The notes under the pieces were generated by a model, which was given only the letters and a program-made list of their open reading frames with translations, did no database searches and had not been told where the DNA came from. The position numbers and the translations under genes were made by a program. From the NCBI GenBank assembly GCA_947503885.1, contig CANNFD010000008.1, positions 62,001 to 126,000 on the forward strand: DNA of 64,000 nucleotides. Reading direction: 5' to 3'. The stretch comes from an uncultured Olleya sp. GTDB taxonomy: Bacteria > Bacteroidota > Bacteroidia > Flavobacteriales > Flavobacteriaceae. Shown piece by piece: positions 35,297 through 44,213 of the stretch; within the stretch, counting starts at the first letter, position 1, and each line of letters begins with the position of its first letter.

Positions 35297-36226
35297 TTAA
35301 AGTTTTAATCGGTCTTCTATACTTTCTACCGTGTGTTTTAAAAAATTTGGAGGTGTAAACCTATAACCAAAATAGAGGCTTGCATAGCTTTTATCATTAA
35401 CCATACTTTGGGTAAGGTTTTTGTTAATAGCATTAGAGTCAAAATTAAAACTAGCACCAGCGCTTATGGTTTCGGAGGTATAACCAAACTGTAATGTTAA
35501 GCCTAAAGCCCGGGTAACAAAAGTGTCTTTATTGGTGGTTTCGTTAAGTTTTTCAGTAGTAAAACGCACACCTAAAGCTGGCGATATGGAGGAAGAAATA
35601 AACCAATGGTTTTTAAAAGCCCAAGTATAATTGTATGCAGGAGCAAAGGAAAGGTCAAAACTGTTTTCGGCTACTTTTTGGTTATTAATTGTATTACTTA
35701 ATCTATTAAATCCATAAGTTAAAGTAGGTACAAAACTTCCAGCAGTTTCTCTTTGCCACTCGTTTAGGTGAGTTAAATGCTTTAATGAAAAATTATTATT
35801 TAACACATAAGAGGTTGTCCCCATCCAACTTGTTGTTTTTAAATTAGGAAACTGTGCTAATAGCTCGGCATTATTTTCTTGATAAAACCCTTGTACCTTT
35901 CTGTATTCTATACTTTGGATCCATTGTTTTAAGAAAATATTTAACTGGTAATTTAAAAATTTTGATTTAAAATCAGAAGTTCTGCTACTGGGAGAAAATC
36001 CAATTTTTAAACCTAAAAATTTATAGTTTGCTGCGACTTCTAATCTGTAAGTATTATTAGCATTTACAAGTACAGATTGATTGTTATTTTGAATAGAAAA
36101 CGATTCGTTTTGTGTATTAATATTAGACTTTAATAACAGGTTTTCTCTAAAAGAAATCACCCCATTTTGGCTACTTGCGATACTAACAAATAATAAACTG
36201 AAAAGTAAAAACCAAAGTCTAACCAT
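35297..36226 (-). CDS. DUF4421-like outer-membrane beta-barrel protein
   Basis: A 309-residue exported protein (signal peptide MVRLWFLLFSLLFVSIASS, then QNGV) rich in alternating beta-strands and ending with an aromatic-containing segment. YKFLGLKIGFSPSSRTSDFK, IEYRKVQGFYQEN and SLYFGYRFTPP match the DUF4421 family, predicted outer-membrane barrels of unknown function. Its start codon overlaps the stop of the sirtuin gene by one base, so the two are translationally coupled on the minus strand. Confidence 0.75.
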   Translation of the reverse strand: MVRLWFLLFSLLFVSIASSQNGVISFRENLLLKSNINTQNESFSIQNNNQSVLVNANNTYRLEVAANYKFLGLKIGFSPSSRTSDFKSKFLNYQLNIFLKQWIQSIEYRKVQGFYQENNAELLAQFPNLKTTSWMGTTSYVLNNNFSLKHLTHLNEWQRETAGSFVPTLTYGFNRLSNTINNQKVAENSFDLSFAPAYNYTWAFKNHWFISSSISPALGVRFTTEKLNETTNKDTFVTRALGLTLQFGYTSETISAGASFNFDSNAINKNLTQSMVNDKSYASLYFGYRFTPPNFLKHTVESIEDRLKL

Positions 36227-36897
36227 TATAATACAGAGATAAATGTGTTAATCCCTTTTGTCGCAGTTTGGGCAATTACGGTTAGGTTGTTTGTACTTGA
36301 AATAGAAGGGTTAGGGTCTATAAAAAATTGGGGAGTGTTTTCTGGCACATAGTGCATTAAACTTGCAGCAGGATAGACCTGCAATGAAGTCCCGATAATT
36401 AATAGTTTATCGGCAGTTTCGCAAATCTTTACAGCTTGGTCCATTAGTGGTACTGCTTCTCCAAACCAAACAATATGCGGACGTAGTTGGTTTCCGTTTT
36501 GGTCAAGGTCTCCAAGGATAAGGTCTTTTTTCCAATCTAAAACTATAGCTTCGTTTTTTGTGCTTCGCACTTTAAATAATTCGCCATGTAAATGGATCAC
36601 ATTTGTGCTACCAGCGCGTTCATGTAAATCGTCAATATTTTGCGTTATAATTGTAACTTTAAAGTGTTTTTCTAGTTTAGCCAATTCTAGATGGGCTTTG
36701 TTAGGTTGGACGTCCAATAATTGGCGTCTGCGTTGGTTGTAAAACTCTAAAACTAATTCTGGATTGGCAGCAAAACCTTCTGGAGACGCTACTTCCATAA
36801 CGTCATGACCTTCCCATAAACCATCTGCACCTCTAAAAGTTTTTATACCGCTTTCGGCACTGATACCTGCGCCCGTAAGTACAACTAAATGTTTCAT
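36226..36897 (-). CDS. cobB: Sirtuin (NAD-dependent protein deacylase), zinc-cysteine-less form
   Basis: The ATG at 36897 (MKHLVVLTGAGIS) is preferred over the one at 36912, because it removes an overlap with the upstream gene and starts at the NAD-binding strand. The 223-residue protein has GAGISAESGIKTFRG, TQNIDDLHERAG and catalytic His104 in HLHGEL. The sirtuin class III pair Tyr53 and Arg56 (FYNQRRR), associated with desuccinylase/demalonylase activity, is present. The stretch between HLHGELF and RPHIVWFGE contains no cysteine at all, so the structural zinc of most sirtuins cannot bind. It lies between a TPR gene upstream and a barrel-protein gene downstream on the same strand. Confidence 0.9.
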   Translation of the reverse strand: MKHLVVLTGAGISAESGIKTFRGADGLWEGHDVMEVASPEGFAANPELVLEFYNQRRRQLLDVQPNKAHLELAKLEKHFKVTIITQNIDDLHERAGSTNVIHLHGELFKVRSTKNEAIVLDWKKDLILGDLDQNGNQLRPHIVWFGEAVPLMDQAVKICETADKLLIIGTSLQVYPAASLMHYVPENTPQFFIDPNPSISSTNNLTVIAQTATKGINTFISVL

Positions 36898-36898
36898 A

Positions 36899-38113
36899 TT
36901 AGTTTTTTGCATTAAGTTTCCAGGTTTTATAGGTTTTAGATGCTACTAAGATATCAAGTATGTTTTCTCCATTAATATCATCTTCTTCTATATAATTAAT
37001 TAAATCGTCCCTGTCATAACCATCTTCAATCAAAGTATCTATATAGGTAGTGGCATCCTTAAACTTTTTCATTAAAACCAAAGTGCTTAAATAACCGGCT
37101 TGACCTTCAAAAAAATCTGGGTAATTTTGGATAGTATATTTGTAGTTATTTAAAGCAAAATCATAATTTTTGTCCATAAACGCTACGTTAGCCTTTAAAA
37201 AGTTTAAAAAATCATCTTCTGTGTATTCTTGAAGCTGATTAATCACTTGGATGGCTTCAAAATAGTTTTCTTTATAAATATGGTAATCAATTTTGTTTAA
37301 TACAATAGTTGGGTCGTTTGGGTAGGTACTAATCAACTCTTCTAAAGCAGCTAAATAGATGTCGTCATCAAGATTACTAGCAATTAAAGTCTTGAAAATA
37401 AGAAAAAACTTTTCTTTAGAAATTTCAGATGTAATTCCTTTTAAAAGTTGGTAAGCCATTTTGAAATTGCCAGAATTTTTAAATTTTATAGTTTGAAATA
37501 ATTGATCAACACCTTCTTTTTTTGCGGGTTGGATCATCCCTAGTATTTTTTTGTCAGGGATTACATAGCCCATTACTCTAGCCATAGTTTTTGATAACTC
37601 TTCTCCAGAAAGGTAAATATAGATATCAGAAAACATCATCTCATCTCCGTTTTTATGGACCCTGTAATCATGATAATTCATACCGCCTACTGCAGAATAT
37701 AACCTAAATAGCACGTAATAGGTTTGGAGTTCATGATCATACCTGTAATTAATAAAGTCGTAGTATGCTCCGTTTTGGACTTCAGAAATAATCTCGTTTG
37801 GAAATTTATCAACTCCTTTTTTTACTCCAATAATAAACGCATCTAAATAATCTTTATTTTGATTAATTGAAGGGTTTAAGTCTAAAACACGCTTGATAAA
37901 CACGTTTTTATACCATTTAGAAATTAAACTATCCGGTTGGTTGTTAAACGCGGAGTCTTCAATTAGCTGTCCCAACGCAAGGACTTTTTGCGAGTTACTC
38001 TCATTGTAAGTTATTGTGTCCTTAGGATTTAACCCTATAGTGTCTTGAGATACAGCACATAAAGTAAATAGTAAGCAGAAGGATAAAGAGGGTATTAGTT
38101 TGGGAAGTCTCAT
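36899..38113 (-). CDS. Exported TPR-repeat protein
   Basis: This 404-residue protein has an N-terminal signal peptide (MRLPKLIPSLSFCLLFTLCA, then VSQDT). The region at about 30-200 is of unknown fold and contains DLNPSINQNKDYLDAFIIG and YVIPDKKILGM. A TPR-like array from about 215 to 385 includes IYKENYFEAIQVINQLQEYT and NVAFMDKNYDFALNNYKY. It probably acts in the periplasm as a scaffold. No enzymatic motif is seen. It is the first gene of a minus-strand operon with the sirtuin (one base between stop and the chosen sirtuin start) and the barrel protein. Confidence 0.75.
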   Translation of the reverse strand: MRLPKLIPSLSFCLLFTLCAVSQDTIGLNPKDTITYNESNSQKVLALGQLIEDSAFNNQPDSLISKWYKNVFIKRVLDLNPSINQNKDYLDAFIIGVKKGVDKFPNEIISEVQNGAYYDFINYRYDHELQTYYVLFRLYSAVGGMNYHDYRVHKNGDEMMFSDIYIYLSGEELSKTMARVMGYVIPDKKILGMIQPAKKEGVDQLFQTIKFKNSGNFKMAYQLLKGITSEISKEKFFLIFKTLIASNLDDDIYLAALEELISTYPNDPTIVLNKIDYHIYKENYFEAIQVINQLQEYTEDDFLNFLKANVAFMDKNYDFALNNYKYTIQNYPDFFEGQAGYLSTLVLMKKFKDATTYIDTLIEDGYDRDDLINYIEEDDINGENILDILVASKTYKTWKLNAKN

Positions 38114-38218
38114 TAATTTTTTTATTACTTTTGAAATCAGATTATAAACTTAAGATTAATTCCCTTTAATATCTTAATGCTTACAAAAAAATAAGTCATT
38201 CATTTAAAAAATTAATCC

Positions 38219-39040
38219 ATGAAAACCCTAAAGTACCTTTTACTTGTATTATCAATTACATTATTTACTAATTGTGCTGATGATGATACCCCAGAAGTCA
38301 TAACACAATTAGACTCTAGTATATTTACCATTAACACTTTTAATAGTTCAGGAATTTCAGGTAATGCTGAATTTATTAAAAATTCTAATAATACGGTAAC
38401 TATAGTTGTAAATTTATCAGGAACTACAGATGATGAGCTATATCCTGCACATATACATTTTAATACAGCTGCCGAAACCGGAGGGATTGCTATTAGTTTA
38501 GTGTCTGTAGATGGTACTACTGGTCAAAGCGAAACAACTTTTAGTAAATTAGATGATGGCACACCAATTAGCTATGAAGAGTTGTTGGATTTTGATGGTT
38601 ACTTTGCAGTACATTTAAGCGAAACTGATACAGAGATTGTAGCACAATCCGACATTGGTCAAAACGTTTTAACTTCAACTAGTGTAAGCTACCCTTTAAA
38701 CGAAGCAGATGTGTCTGATATTTCTGGGACCATAACTTTTACCAAGCGTGTAAACGGTGAAGCTTTGGCGGTTATAGCCTTAACAGGAAGCCCATCAGGA
38801 GGTGTGCATCCTGCACATATCCATTCCGGAAGTGTAGCAACAGCACCAGGTGGAATATTATTTACGTTTACCTCTGTTGATGGGACATCAGGAATTAGTA
38901 GAACTAATATTGATGCACTTAACAATGGGACACCTTTTGGATATGATGATGTAATAGCTGTAGATGGTTACGTTAATGTGCATTTAAGTGCAACCAATTT
39001 AGGTGTTTTAATAGCACAAGGTAATGTTGGTATTAATTAG
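38219..39040 (+). CDS. Lipoprotein with two CHRD domains
   Basis: A 273-residue lipoprotein (signal ending LFTNC, Cys19, then ADDDTPE, a surface-export type signal). It contains two tandem CHRD domains of about 120 residues each. They are recognisable by the repeated AHIHFNTAAETGG / AHIHSGSVATAPGG, SVDGTTGQSETTF / SVDGTSGISRTNI, and DFDGYFAVHLS / AVDGYVNVHLS. CHRD domains were named from chordin and have no proven function in bacteria; the histidines suggest metal or ligand binding. It is a single gene with a terminator after it. Confidence 0.9.
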   Translation: MKTLKYLLLVLSITLFTNCADDDTPEVITQLDSSIFTINTFNSSGISGNAEFIKNSNNTVTIVVNLSGTTDDELYPAHIHFNTAAETGGIAISLVSVDGTTGQSETTFSKLDDGTPISYEELLDFDGYFAVHLSETDTEIVAQSDIGQNVLTSTSVSYPLNEADVSDISGTITFTKRVNGEALAVIALTGSPSGGVHPAHIHSGSVATAPGGILFTFTSVDGTSGISRTNIDALNNGTPFGYDDVIAVDGYVNVHLSATNLGVLIAQGNVGIN

Positions 39041-39063
39041 TATTTAATTTTTTAATTTTATAT

Positions 39064-39094
39064 AAACCTGATATTAAAACCATCAGGTTTTTTA
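39064..39094 (+). terminator. Rho-independent terminator after the CHRD lipoprotein gene
   Basis: A 9-bp stem (39064-39072 with 39082-39090) with a nine-base loop and T tract ends 11 bases before the trmH start. Confidence 0.85.
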
Positions 39095-39104
39095 TTTTTA
39101 TAAC

Positions 39105-39776
39105 ATGGTAGATTTACAATTATTAGAACATCTAGAGTCTTACTTAACAGAACATAGATTAGAGCGCTTTATAAAGGTTATTGACCAGCGTACTAAACAC
39201 TTTACAGTTGCTACGGAAGATGTCTATCAATTACATAATACTAGTGCTGTTATGCGTACTTGTGATGTGTTTGGACTACAAGAATTAAATATTGTAGAAG
39301 AAACAAACAGCAAAAGTATTGACGGAGAAATAGCAATGGGAGCACAAAAATGGGTTGATTTAAACCGTTATAACTCTGTAAACGATTGTATAAAAGACTT
39401 AAAACAAAAAGGCTATCAAATTGTTGCAACAACACCACATACTGAAGATTGTGAGTTGTATGATTTTGATGTGACTAAAAAATCTTGTTTTTTCTTTGGA
39501 AGAGAAACCGAAGGGTTGTCTGAAGCGGTCTTAAAACAAGCCGACAGCTTTTTAAAAATACCAATGGTCGGTTTTACCGAAAGTTTAAACATCTCTGTAA
39601 GTGCTGCAATAATATTACAACATGCGACTTCTAAATTAAAAAAAACAACTATTGATTGGCAATTAACTGAAACTGAAAAATTAGAAAAAAGAATTGATTG
39701 GTGTAAAAAGACAATTAAAAGCTACGATGAGATTGTTGAGCGGTTTTATAGTGAGAAGGGAAGTGGTAAGGTTTAA
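39105..39776 (+). CDS. trmH: tRNA (guanosine-2'-O-)-methyltransferase, TrmH/SpoU family
   Basis: A 223-residue SPOUT methyltransferase. Diagnostic motifs are the RNA-contact motif HNTSAVMRTCDVFG (motif 1), FGRETEGLSEAVLKQAD (motif 2) and IPMVGFTESLNISVSAAIIL (motif 3, forming the trefoil-knot SAM site). The N-terminal extension LERFIKVIDQRTKHFTVATEDV and the C-terminal EKRIDWCKKTIKSYDE match TrmH rather than TrmL or RlmB, indicating methylation of G18 in tRNA. Cytoplasmic. Confidence 0.9.
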   Translation: MVDLQLLEHLESYLTEHRLERFIKVIDQRTKHFTVATEDVYQLHNTSAVMRTCDVFGLQELNIVEETNSKSIDGEIAMGAQKWVDLNRYNSVNDCIKDLKQKGYQIVATTPHTEDCELYDFDVTKKSCFFFGRETEGLSEAVLKQADSFLKIPMVGFTESLNISVSAAIILQHATSKLKKTTIDWQLTETEKLEKRIDWCKKTIKSYDEIVERFYSEKGSGKV

Positions 39777-39873
39777 TGCAAAAAGGTAAAAGGTAGAAGT
39801 TATTAGGTGGAAGTTAAAATAGAAATTGATAGTGAGTAAAACAGAACTCATTGCTTAAATAATAAAGTATAAA

Positions 39874-39905
39874 AAAAAATCTCAAATACAATTTGAGATT
39901 TTTTA
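39874..39905. terminator. Bidirectional terminator hairpin
   Basis: A stem of about 13 bp (39875-39887 with 39891-39903) with a three-base loop, A-rich on the left and T-rich on the right, lies between convergent genes (stops at 39776 and 39931). Confidence 0.85.
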
Positions 39906-39930
39906 ATGGTAACAGTTTTAACTGTATCTG

Positions 39931-40776
39931 TTATATTCTTTTTTTACGACCACGGTTTAGCACCTTGTATTCTTCATAACATTCACTTATTGCATCCAAA
40001 ATCTGAAGGTCGTTAGCTGTTGTAACAAACTCTAATGAGTAATTACACTGACTAACAATTTCGTCTAAATCTACTTTGGTTACTCCAAGTAATGCAATTA
40101 GCATTTCTCTGTCAAAACGCGTCGCTAAAGTGTTTCGGATGTTGTCATCTTCTTTCATCTTTTTTAGCTTACGTAATTCTTTTCCTTTACTGCTAAACGT
40201 ATTATATAAAAAATCTAATGGATTAAAAATAGAACCTAATACTTTAGTAACTGCGTTAGGCTGTTTTTTTCCAGCTTCATAACCATTGGATAAACCAGAA
40301 ATACTATACCTGTAATTAGTATTAATATTTACTTGTTTAATATCTACTTCTAAATATCCAGTTAGTTTAAGACCAGTAACTACAACTTCTTCTAATGCTA
40401 GAGCAAGCTCAGTTAGTGTGATTGTAGATTTTTCAATCTGATCCACCCAGTCATTTGTCACTTTTACTTTAATAGATTTAAACCCTAGATACGATAGGTG
40501 AAGCGTGTCATTAGCTTTAGCGCGTAATTCAAACTCACCTTTAACATTAGTTGCAGTACCAATAACTTGATTTAAATTAACAATATTTACGTTTTCTAAA
40601 GGCTGTTTTGAGGTTGCATCTATAATTATACCTTTAACTGTAGATTCTGCTTTAACTGCTGAAGAATCTATAGTTTTTTTGACAGAAGTAACCTGTTTTG
40701 AATTTTCTTTTTTGTCTTGAGAAAAACCAAAAGTTGTGCTAAAAGCAACTAGAAAAATAATTAAGTAATACTTCAT
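39931..40776 (-). CDS. Exported protein with carboxypeptidase-like regulatory (CarbopepD_reg_2) domain
   Basis: A 281-residue protein with a signal peptide (MKYYLIIFLVAFSTTFGFS, then QDKKE). Residues about 45-130 form a transthyretin-like domain: VKGIIIDATSKQPLENVNIVN, GTATNVKGEFELRAKANDTL, LSYLGFKSIKVKV, ending LEEVVVTG, the same module that precedes TonB receptors in Bacteroidota. The C-terminal 130 residues are a helical region (FSSKGKELRKLKKMKEDDN) with no barrel, so this is not a receptor. Periplasmic role unknown. It lies downstream of the helicase gene on the same strand but behind a hairpin terminator. Confidence 0.8.
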   Translation of the reverse strand: MKYYLIIFLVAFSTTFGFSQDKKENSKQVTSVKKTIDSSAVKAESTVKGIIIDATSKQPLENVNIVNLNQVIGTATNVKGEFELRAKANDTLHLSYLGFKSIKVKVTNDWVDQIEKSTITLTELALALEEVVVTGLKLTGYLEVDIKQVNINTNYRYSISGLSNGYEAGKKQPNAVTKVLGSIFNPLDFLYNTFSSKGKELRKLKKMKEDDNIRNTLATRFDREMLIALLGVTKVDLDEIVSQCNYSLEFVTTANDLQILDAISECYEEYKVLNRGRKKRI

Positions 40777-40805
40777 TTATGAAATTTCAGATATAAAAAT
40801 AACAA

Positions 40806-40830
40806 AGAAAACGCTATAAATAGCGTCTTC
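40806..40830 (-). terminator. Hairpin terminator after the DEAD-box helicase gene
   Basis: On the minus strand a hairpin (40821-40826 with 40811-40816, four-base loop) is followed by a T-rich tract, about 65 bases beyond the helicase stop. It separates that gene from the carboxypeptidase-regulatory-domain gene. Confidence 0.65.
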
Positions 40831-40891
40831 TTTTATTTTTGACTAAATATTAACAAAAAAGTTTAATATTAAGTTATACTAGTTTAAGTAT

Positions 40892-42760
40892 TTAATCTTT
40901 ACGTCTAGAACGTGTTGGTCTAGAGTGTGATGTTTTAAATTCTGATTTATCTCTATTAGATCTACTAGATCTATTGTCAGAGCCACTGTCGCTACTTCTG
41001 CGTCTGTCACTTCTGTTTCCAGAACTGTCATCGCTTCTTCTAGACGATCGTCTATCACCTCTAGGCTTATCACTACGTCTGCGGTCTCCACCACCATCAC
41101 GACGTCTTCCGCCACCACCACTACGGTTTCTGTCACGACCTCCGCCACGACTACCACCTCTGTCTTCTGTAACTTCTACATTAACAAAGCGTCCATTGTC
41201 TTTGTAATCTGTAAAAAAGGCAAGTACTTTTTCTTGGTGTTCTTTTTCTGTATTAAAGAAAGAGAATGTTTCTTTTACATCTACCTTAAAGACGTCATCA
41301 CGACCTAAATCTAAAACGTCCTTTAAAAAGTCTTTTAATTTCATCCAATCATAACCATCTTTTTCTCCAACATTAATAAAGTAACGTGCAGCATTTCCTG
41401 AAGATTGTGGTCTTTCACGACCAGAATCAGCACCTGCAGTTACATTTAAGTTTTTAGATTTTTGATAGTAATTAAAGAAACGTGTAAATTCTACTGAGAA
41501 GAATTTTTTAATTAATTCGTCTTTAGACGTATCTTCAAACAACGCATTAATATCTTCTAGATACTTATCAATCTCGTGATTGATTTCGGTGTTATGTATC
41601 TTATTTGCTAATGACATTAACTGTACTTCGCAAATTTCCATTCCGTTAGGAATTTCTTTTAATTCAAATTTTTGATTGATTATACGCTCGATACTTTTTA
41701 ATCGACGTACTTCACTTTTAGAAACAATTACCATAGATACACCGGTTTTACCAGCACGTCCTGTACGTCCACTACGGTGAGTATATGTTTCTATCTCGTC
41801 ACTTAATTGGTAGTTAATTACGTGAGTTATATCATCTACATCAATACCACGTGCAGCAACATCTGTTGCAACAAGCATTTGTATTTGACGTGATCTAAAC
41901 TGCTTCATAACAATATCACGTTGATTTTGAGATAAATCACCATGTAATGCTCCAGCACTATAACCATCTTCAATTAACTGTTCTGCAACTTTTTGTGTAT
42001 CACGTTTGGTACGACAAAAAATTACTGAAAATATATCTGGATTAGCATCTGCTAAACGTTTTAAAGCTTGGTAACGGTCACGTGCGTTTACTAAATAGTA
42101 CTCGTGCGATACACTATTTGTGCTTTCATTTTTATGACCAACCGTAATTTCTTTTGGGTCGTTCATAAATTTCTTAGCAATTGTTGCTACTTCTCTTGGC
42201 ATTGTTGCAGAGAATAACCAGGTGTTTTTATCATCAGGTGTACCAGATAAAATATCTGTTATATCCTCTTTAAACCCCATGTTTAGCATCTCATCCGCTT
42301 CATCTAAAACCGAATATTGGATTTTAGTAATATCAACCAAACGACGACTAATCATATCTTTCATACGACCAGGAGTAGCGACAATAATTTGTGCACCACG
42401 TTTTACTTCTCTTGCTTGATCTGTAATACTTGATCCACCATAAATTGCAACAACATTTAAACCTTTACAGTATTTACCGTAGGCTTTCATTTCGTTTGCA
42501 ATTTGTAAACAAAGCTCACGAGTTGGAGATAATATTAACCCTTGAGTTGTACGACTGCTAAAGTCTATTTTTTGTAGCATTGGAAAACCAAAAGCTGCAG
42601 TTTTACCAGTTCCAGTTTGCGCTAAGGCAACTAGATCTGTTTCTTCGTTTAATAAAATTGGGATTGCTTTTTCTTGTACTTCAGACGGTGTTTCAAAACC
42701 TAAATCTGCAATACCTTTTAATAGGTCTTCGTTAAGACCTAATTCTTGGAATGTGCTCAT
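40892..42760 (-). CDS. deaD: DEAD-box RNA helicase, DeaD/CsdA-like, with Arg/Ser/Gly-rich tail
   Basis: The ATG at 42760 (MSTFQELGLNEDLLKG) begins at the Q-motif and is preferred over 42787. The 622-residue protein has AQTGTGKTAAFGFP, PTRELCLQIA, VLDEADEMLNMG, FSATMPREV and HRSGRTGRAGKTG in order. A dimerisation/RNA-binding region with DbpA-like RRM fold (about 470-550, INVGEKDGYDWMKLKDFLKD) follows, then a very basic low-complexity tail of about 80 residues rich in R, S, G and D (for example GGSRGGGRDRNRSGGGG). It unwinds short RNA duplexes in ribosome assembly, notably in the cold. The tail generates long spurious frames on both strands. A consensus promoter and structured leader lie upstream. 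Confidence 0.93.
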   Translation of the reverse strand: MSTFQELGLNEDLLKGIADLGFETPSEVQEKAIPILLNEETDLVALAQTGTGKTAAFGFPMLQKIDFSSRTTQGLILSPTRELCLQIANEMKAYGKYCKGLNVVAIYGGSSITDQAREVKRGAQIIVATPGRMKDMISRRLVDITKIQYSVLDEADEMLNMGFKEDITDILSGTPDDKNTWLFSATMPREVATIAKKFMNDPKEITVGHKNESTNSVSHEYYLVNARDRYQALKRLADANPDIFSVIFCRTKRDTQKVAEQLIEDGYSAGALHGDLSQNQRDIVMKQFRSRQIQMLVATDVAARGIDVDDITHVINYQLSDEIETYTHRSGRTGRAGKTGVSMVIVSKSEVRRLKSIERIINQKFELKEIPNGMEICEVQLMSLANKIHNTEINHEIDKYLEDINALFEDTSKDELIKKFFSVEFTRFFNYYQKSKNLNVTAGADSGRERPQSSGNAARYFINVGEKDGYDWMKLKDFLKDVLDLGRDDVFKVDVKETFSFFNTEKEHQEKVLAFFTDYKDNGRFVNVEVTEDRGGSRGGGRDRNRSGGGGRRRDGGGDRRRSDKPRGDRRSSRRSDDSSGNRSDRRRSSDSGSDNRSSRSNRDKSEFKTSHSRPTRSRRKD

Positions 42761-42895
42761 TCTTTTTGTTATGTATTTCAATGTCAATCTTTTTGGTGTT
42801 ACAAATAGAAGCGCATTGAATATACTTAACCTAAACTTCTAATAACACATCCTCTCTCTGAGGAATAGAATAACCCTCGTGGGTTTTTCAAGGTG

Positions 42896-42925
42896 CAAAG
42901 GTACACTTTTATTTGCAATATTCAA
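42896..42925 (-). promoter_or_regulatory. Promoter of the DEAD-box helicase gene with a structured leader
   Basis: On the minus strand TTG at 42925-42923, exactly 19 bases, and a perfect TACCTTTG at 42903-42896 form a textbook Bacteroidota promoter. The resulting leader is about 130 bases and holds two small hairpins near 42840-42890 (AACCC-ACGA-GGGTT and CCTC-AGAGA-GAGG) before the start codon at 42760. Confidence 0.78.
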
Positions 42926-43018
42926 TTTTTTAAATATTTTAAACTCGTAACACCTATTGTTTAAAGGGGTTGAGGTGCGATTTAGGATTGGTTTTTTGTT
43001 GGGTTTTTTATGTTTAAA

Positions 43019-43594
43019 TTAAATATTATTTAAATATTTAACTAATAATTGTACCGCTTTACCACGATGTCCAATTTTATTTTTTAACTCTAAATCCATT
43101 TGGGCAAATGTTTTGTCATATCCTTTAGCTTTAAAAATTGGATCATAACCAAAACCTGCTTTACCATGTTTATTAGTTGTTATTTCGCCTTCACAAATTC
43201 CTGTAAAAGTATCAATCTTGTTATTTAAATGTAAAGCGATTACTGTTTTAAATTGTGCATTACGATTGGTTGTGCTTTTTAAATTTTCTAATAATAAATC
43301 CATATTGTCATTAGCATCACGCTGTGGTCCAGCATATCTAGCGCTAAATACACCTGGCTCACCATTTAATGCTTCTACCTCTAAACCGGTATCATCTGCA
43401 AAACAATTGTAACCATAATGTAGTTTAACGTATTCTGCTTTTTGTATAGCATTACCTTCGATATCTGGTTGCGTTTCTGGCACATCTTCAAAACAACCAA
43501 TGTCTTTTAAGCTTAATAGCTTAATATGATTTGGTATTAGCCTTTGTACTTCTTTAAGTTTATTTAAGTTATTTGTTGCGAAAACGAGTTGCAT
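43019..43594 (-). CDS. rdgB: XTP/dITP diphosphatase (non-canonical purine NTP pyrophosphatase)
   Basis: A 191-residue HAM1/RdgB enzyme that hydrolyses dITP, XTP and ITP to monophosphates, keeping deaminated purines out of DNA and RNA. Motifs include MQLVFATNNLNKLKEVQRL, FADDTGLEVEALNGEPGVFSAR with the metal-binding DDTG, GFGYDPIF, and KNKIGHRGKAV at the C-terminus for base recognition. Length is standard. It lies 32 bases downstream of rlmH on the same strand, a nucleotide/RNA housekeeping pair. Confidence 0.95.
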   Translation of the reverse strand: MQLVFATNNLNKLKEVQRLIPNHIKLLSLKDIGCFEDVPETQPDIEGNAIQKAEYVKLHYGYNCFADDTGLEVEALNGEPGVFSARYAGPQRDANDNMDLLLENLKSTTNRNAQFKTVIALHLNNKIDTFTGICEGEITTNKHGKAGFGYDPIFKAKGYDKTFAQMDLELKNKIGHRGKAVQLLVKYLNNI

Positions 43595-43626
43595 ATAAAT
43601 AGTTTGTGTAATTAATTAAAATAGGT

Positions 43627-44100
43627 TTACCTATGATGATAAGGTTCATTTCTTAAAATTGTAAACCCACGATATAATTGCTCTATAACAAATAAGCGAA
43701 CCATTTGATGAGAAAATGTCATTTTAGATAATGATATTTTTCCTTGTGCTTTGGCATACACTTCTGGACTAAAACCATAAGGTCCGCCAATAACAAAAAC
43801 TAACTGTTTAATACCAGAATTCATATGTTTTTGTAGGTAGTTAGAAAAACCTACACTATCAAACTGTTTTCCGTTTTCATCAAGTAAAATTAAAACATCT
43901 GTAGGTTTTAGTTTGTTTAAAATTAGCTCGCCTTCTTTATGTTTTTGTTGGTCTTCGCTTAGATTTTTTACTTTTTTTAAATCTGGTATTATATCTAAAT
44001 CAAAACCAATATAGAAACCTAGACGCTTAGTATAGTCATCAATTAGCTGTTGTAATTGCTTATTATCTGTTTTGCCTATGGCAAGAAGTTTTATAGTCAT
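43627..44100 (-). CDS. rlmH: 23S rRNA (pseudouridine(1915)-N(3))-methyltransferase RlmH
   Basis: The ATG at 44100 (MTIKLLAIGKTDNKQL) matches the conserved start; an ATG two codons earlier at 44106 is less likely. The 157-residue SPOUT enzyme has DVLILLDENGKQFDS, LVFVIGGPYGFSPEV for SAM binding in the knot, LSLSKMTFSHQMVRLFVIEQ-like helices, and the invariant C-terminus ILRNEPYHHR. It methylates pseudouridine 1915 of 23S rRNA in assembled ribosomes. It is divergent from nadC and upstream of rdgB. Confidence 0.96.
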   Translation of the reverse strand: MTIKLLAIGKTDNKQLQQLIDDYTKRLGFYIGFDLDIIPDLKKVKNLSEDQQKHKEGELILNKLKPTDVLILLDENGKQFDSVGFSNYLQKHMNSGIKQLVFVIGGPYGFSPEVYAKAQGKISLSKMTFSHQMVRLFVIEQLYRGFTILRNEPYHHR

Positions 44101-44213
44101 ACGCAAATTTACAATTTATGATATAAGATTGATTAATTTTTCATTTGAAAAATCATAATTCAAAATCATAATTCAAAAATGTATTTGTTATTTTTACATC
44201 AAATAATAAACAC

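Noticed and set aside
40879-41207. Long low-complexity frames on both strands over the helicase tail
   Set aside because: They are out-of-frame readings of the repetitive Arg/Ser/Gly/Asp codons of the helicase C-terminus and have repeat-like compositions with no family match.
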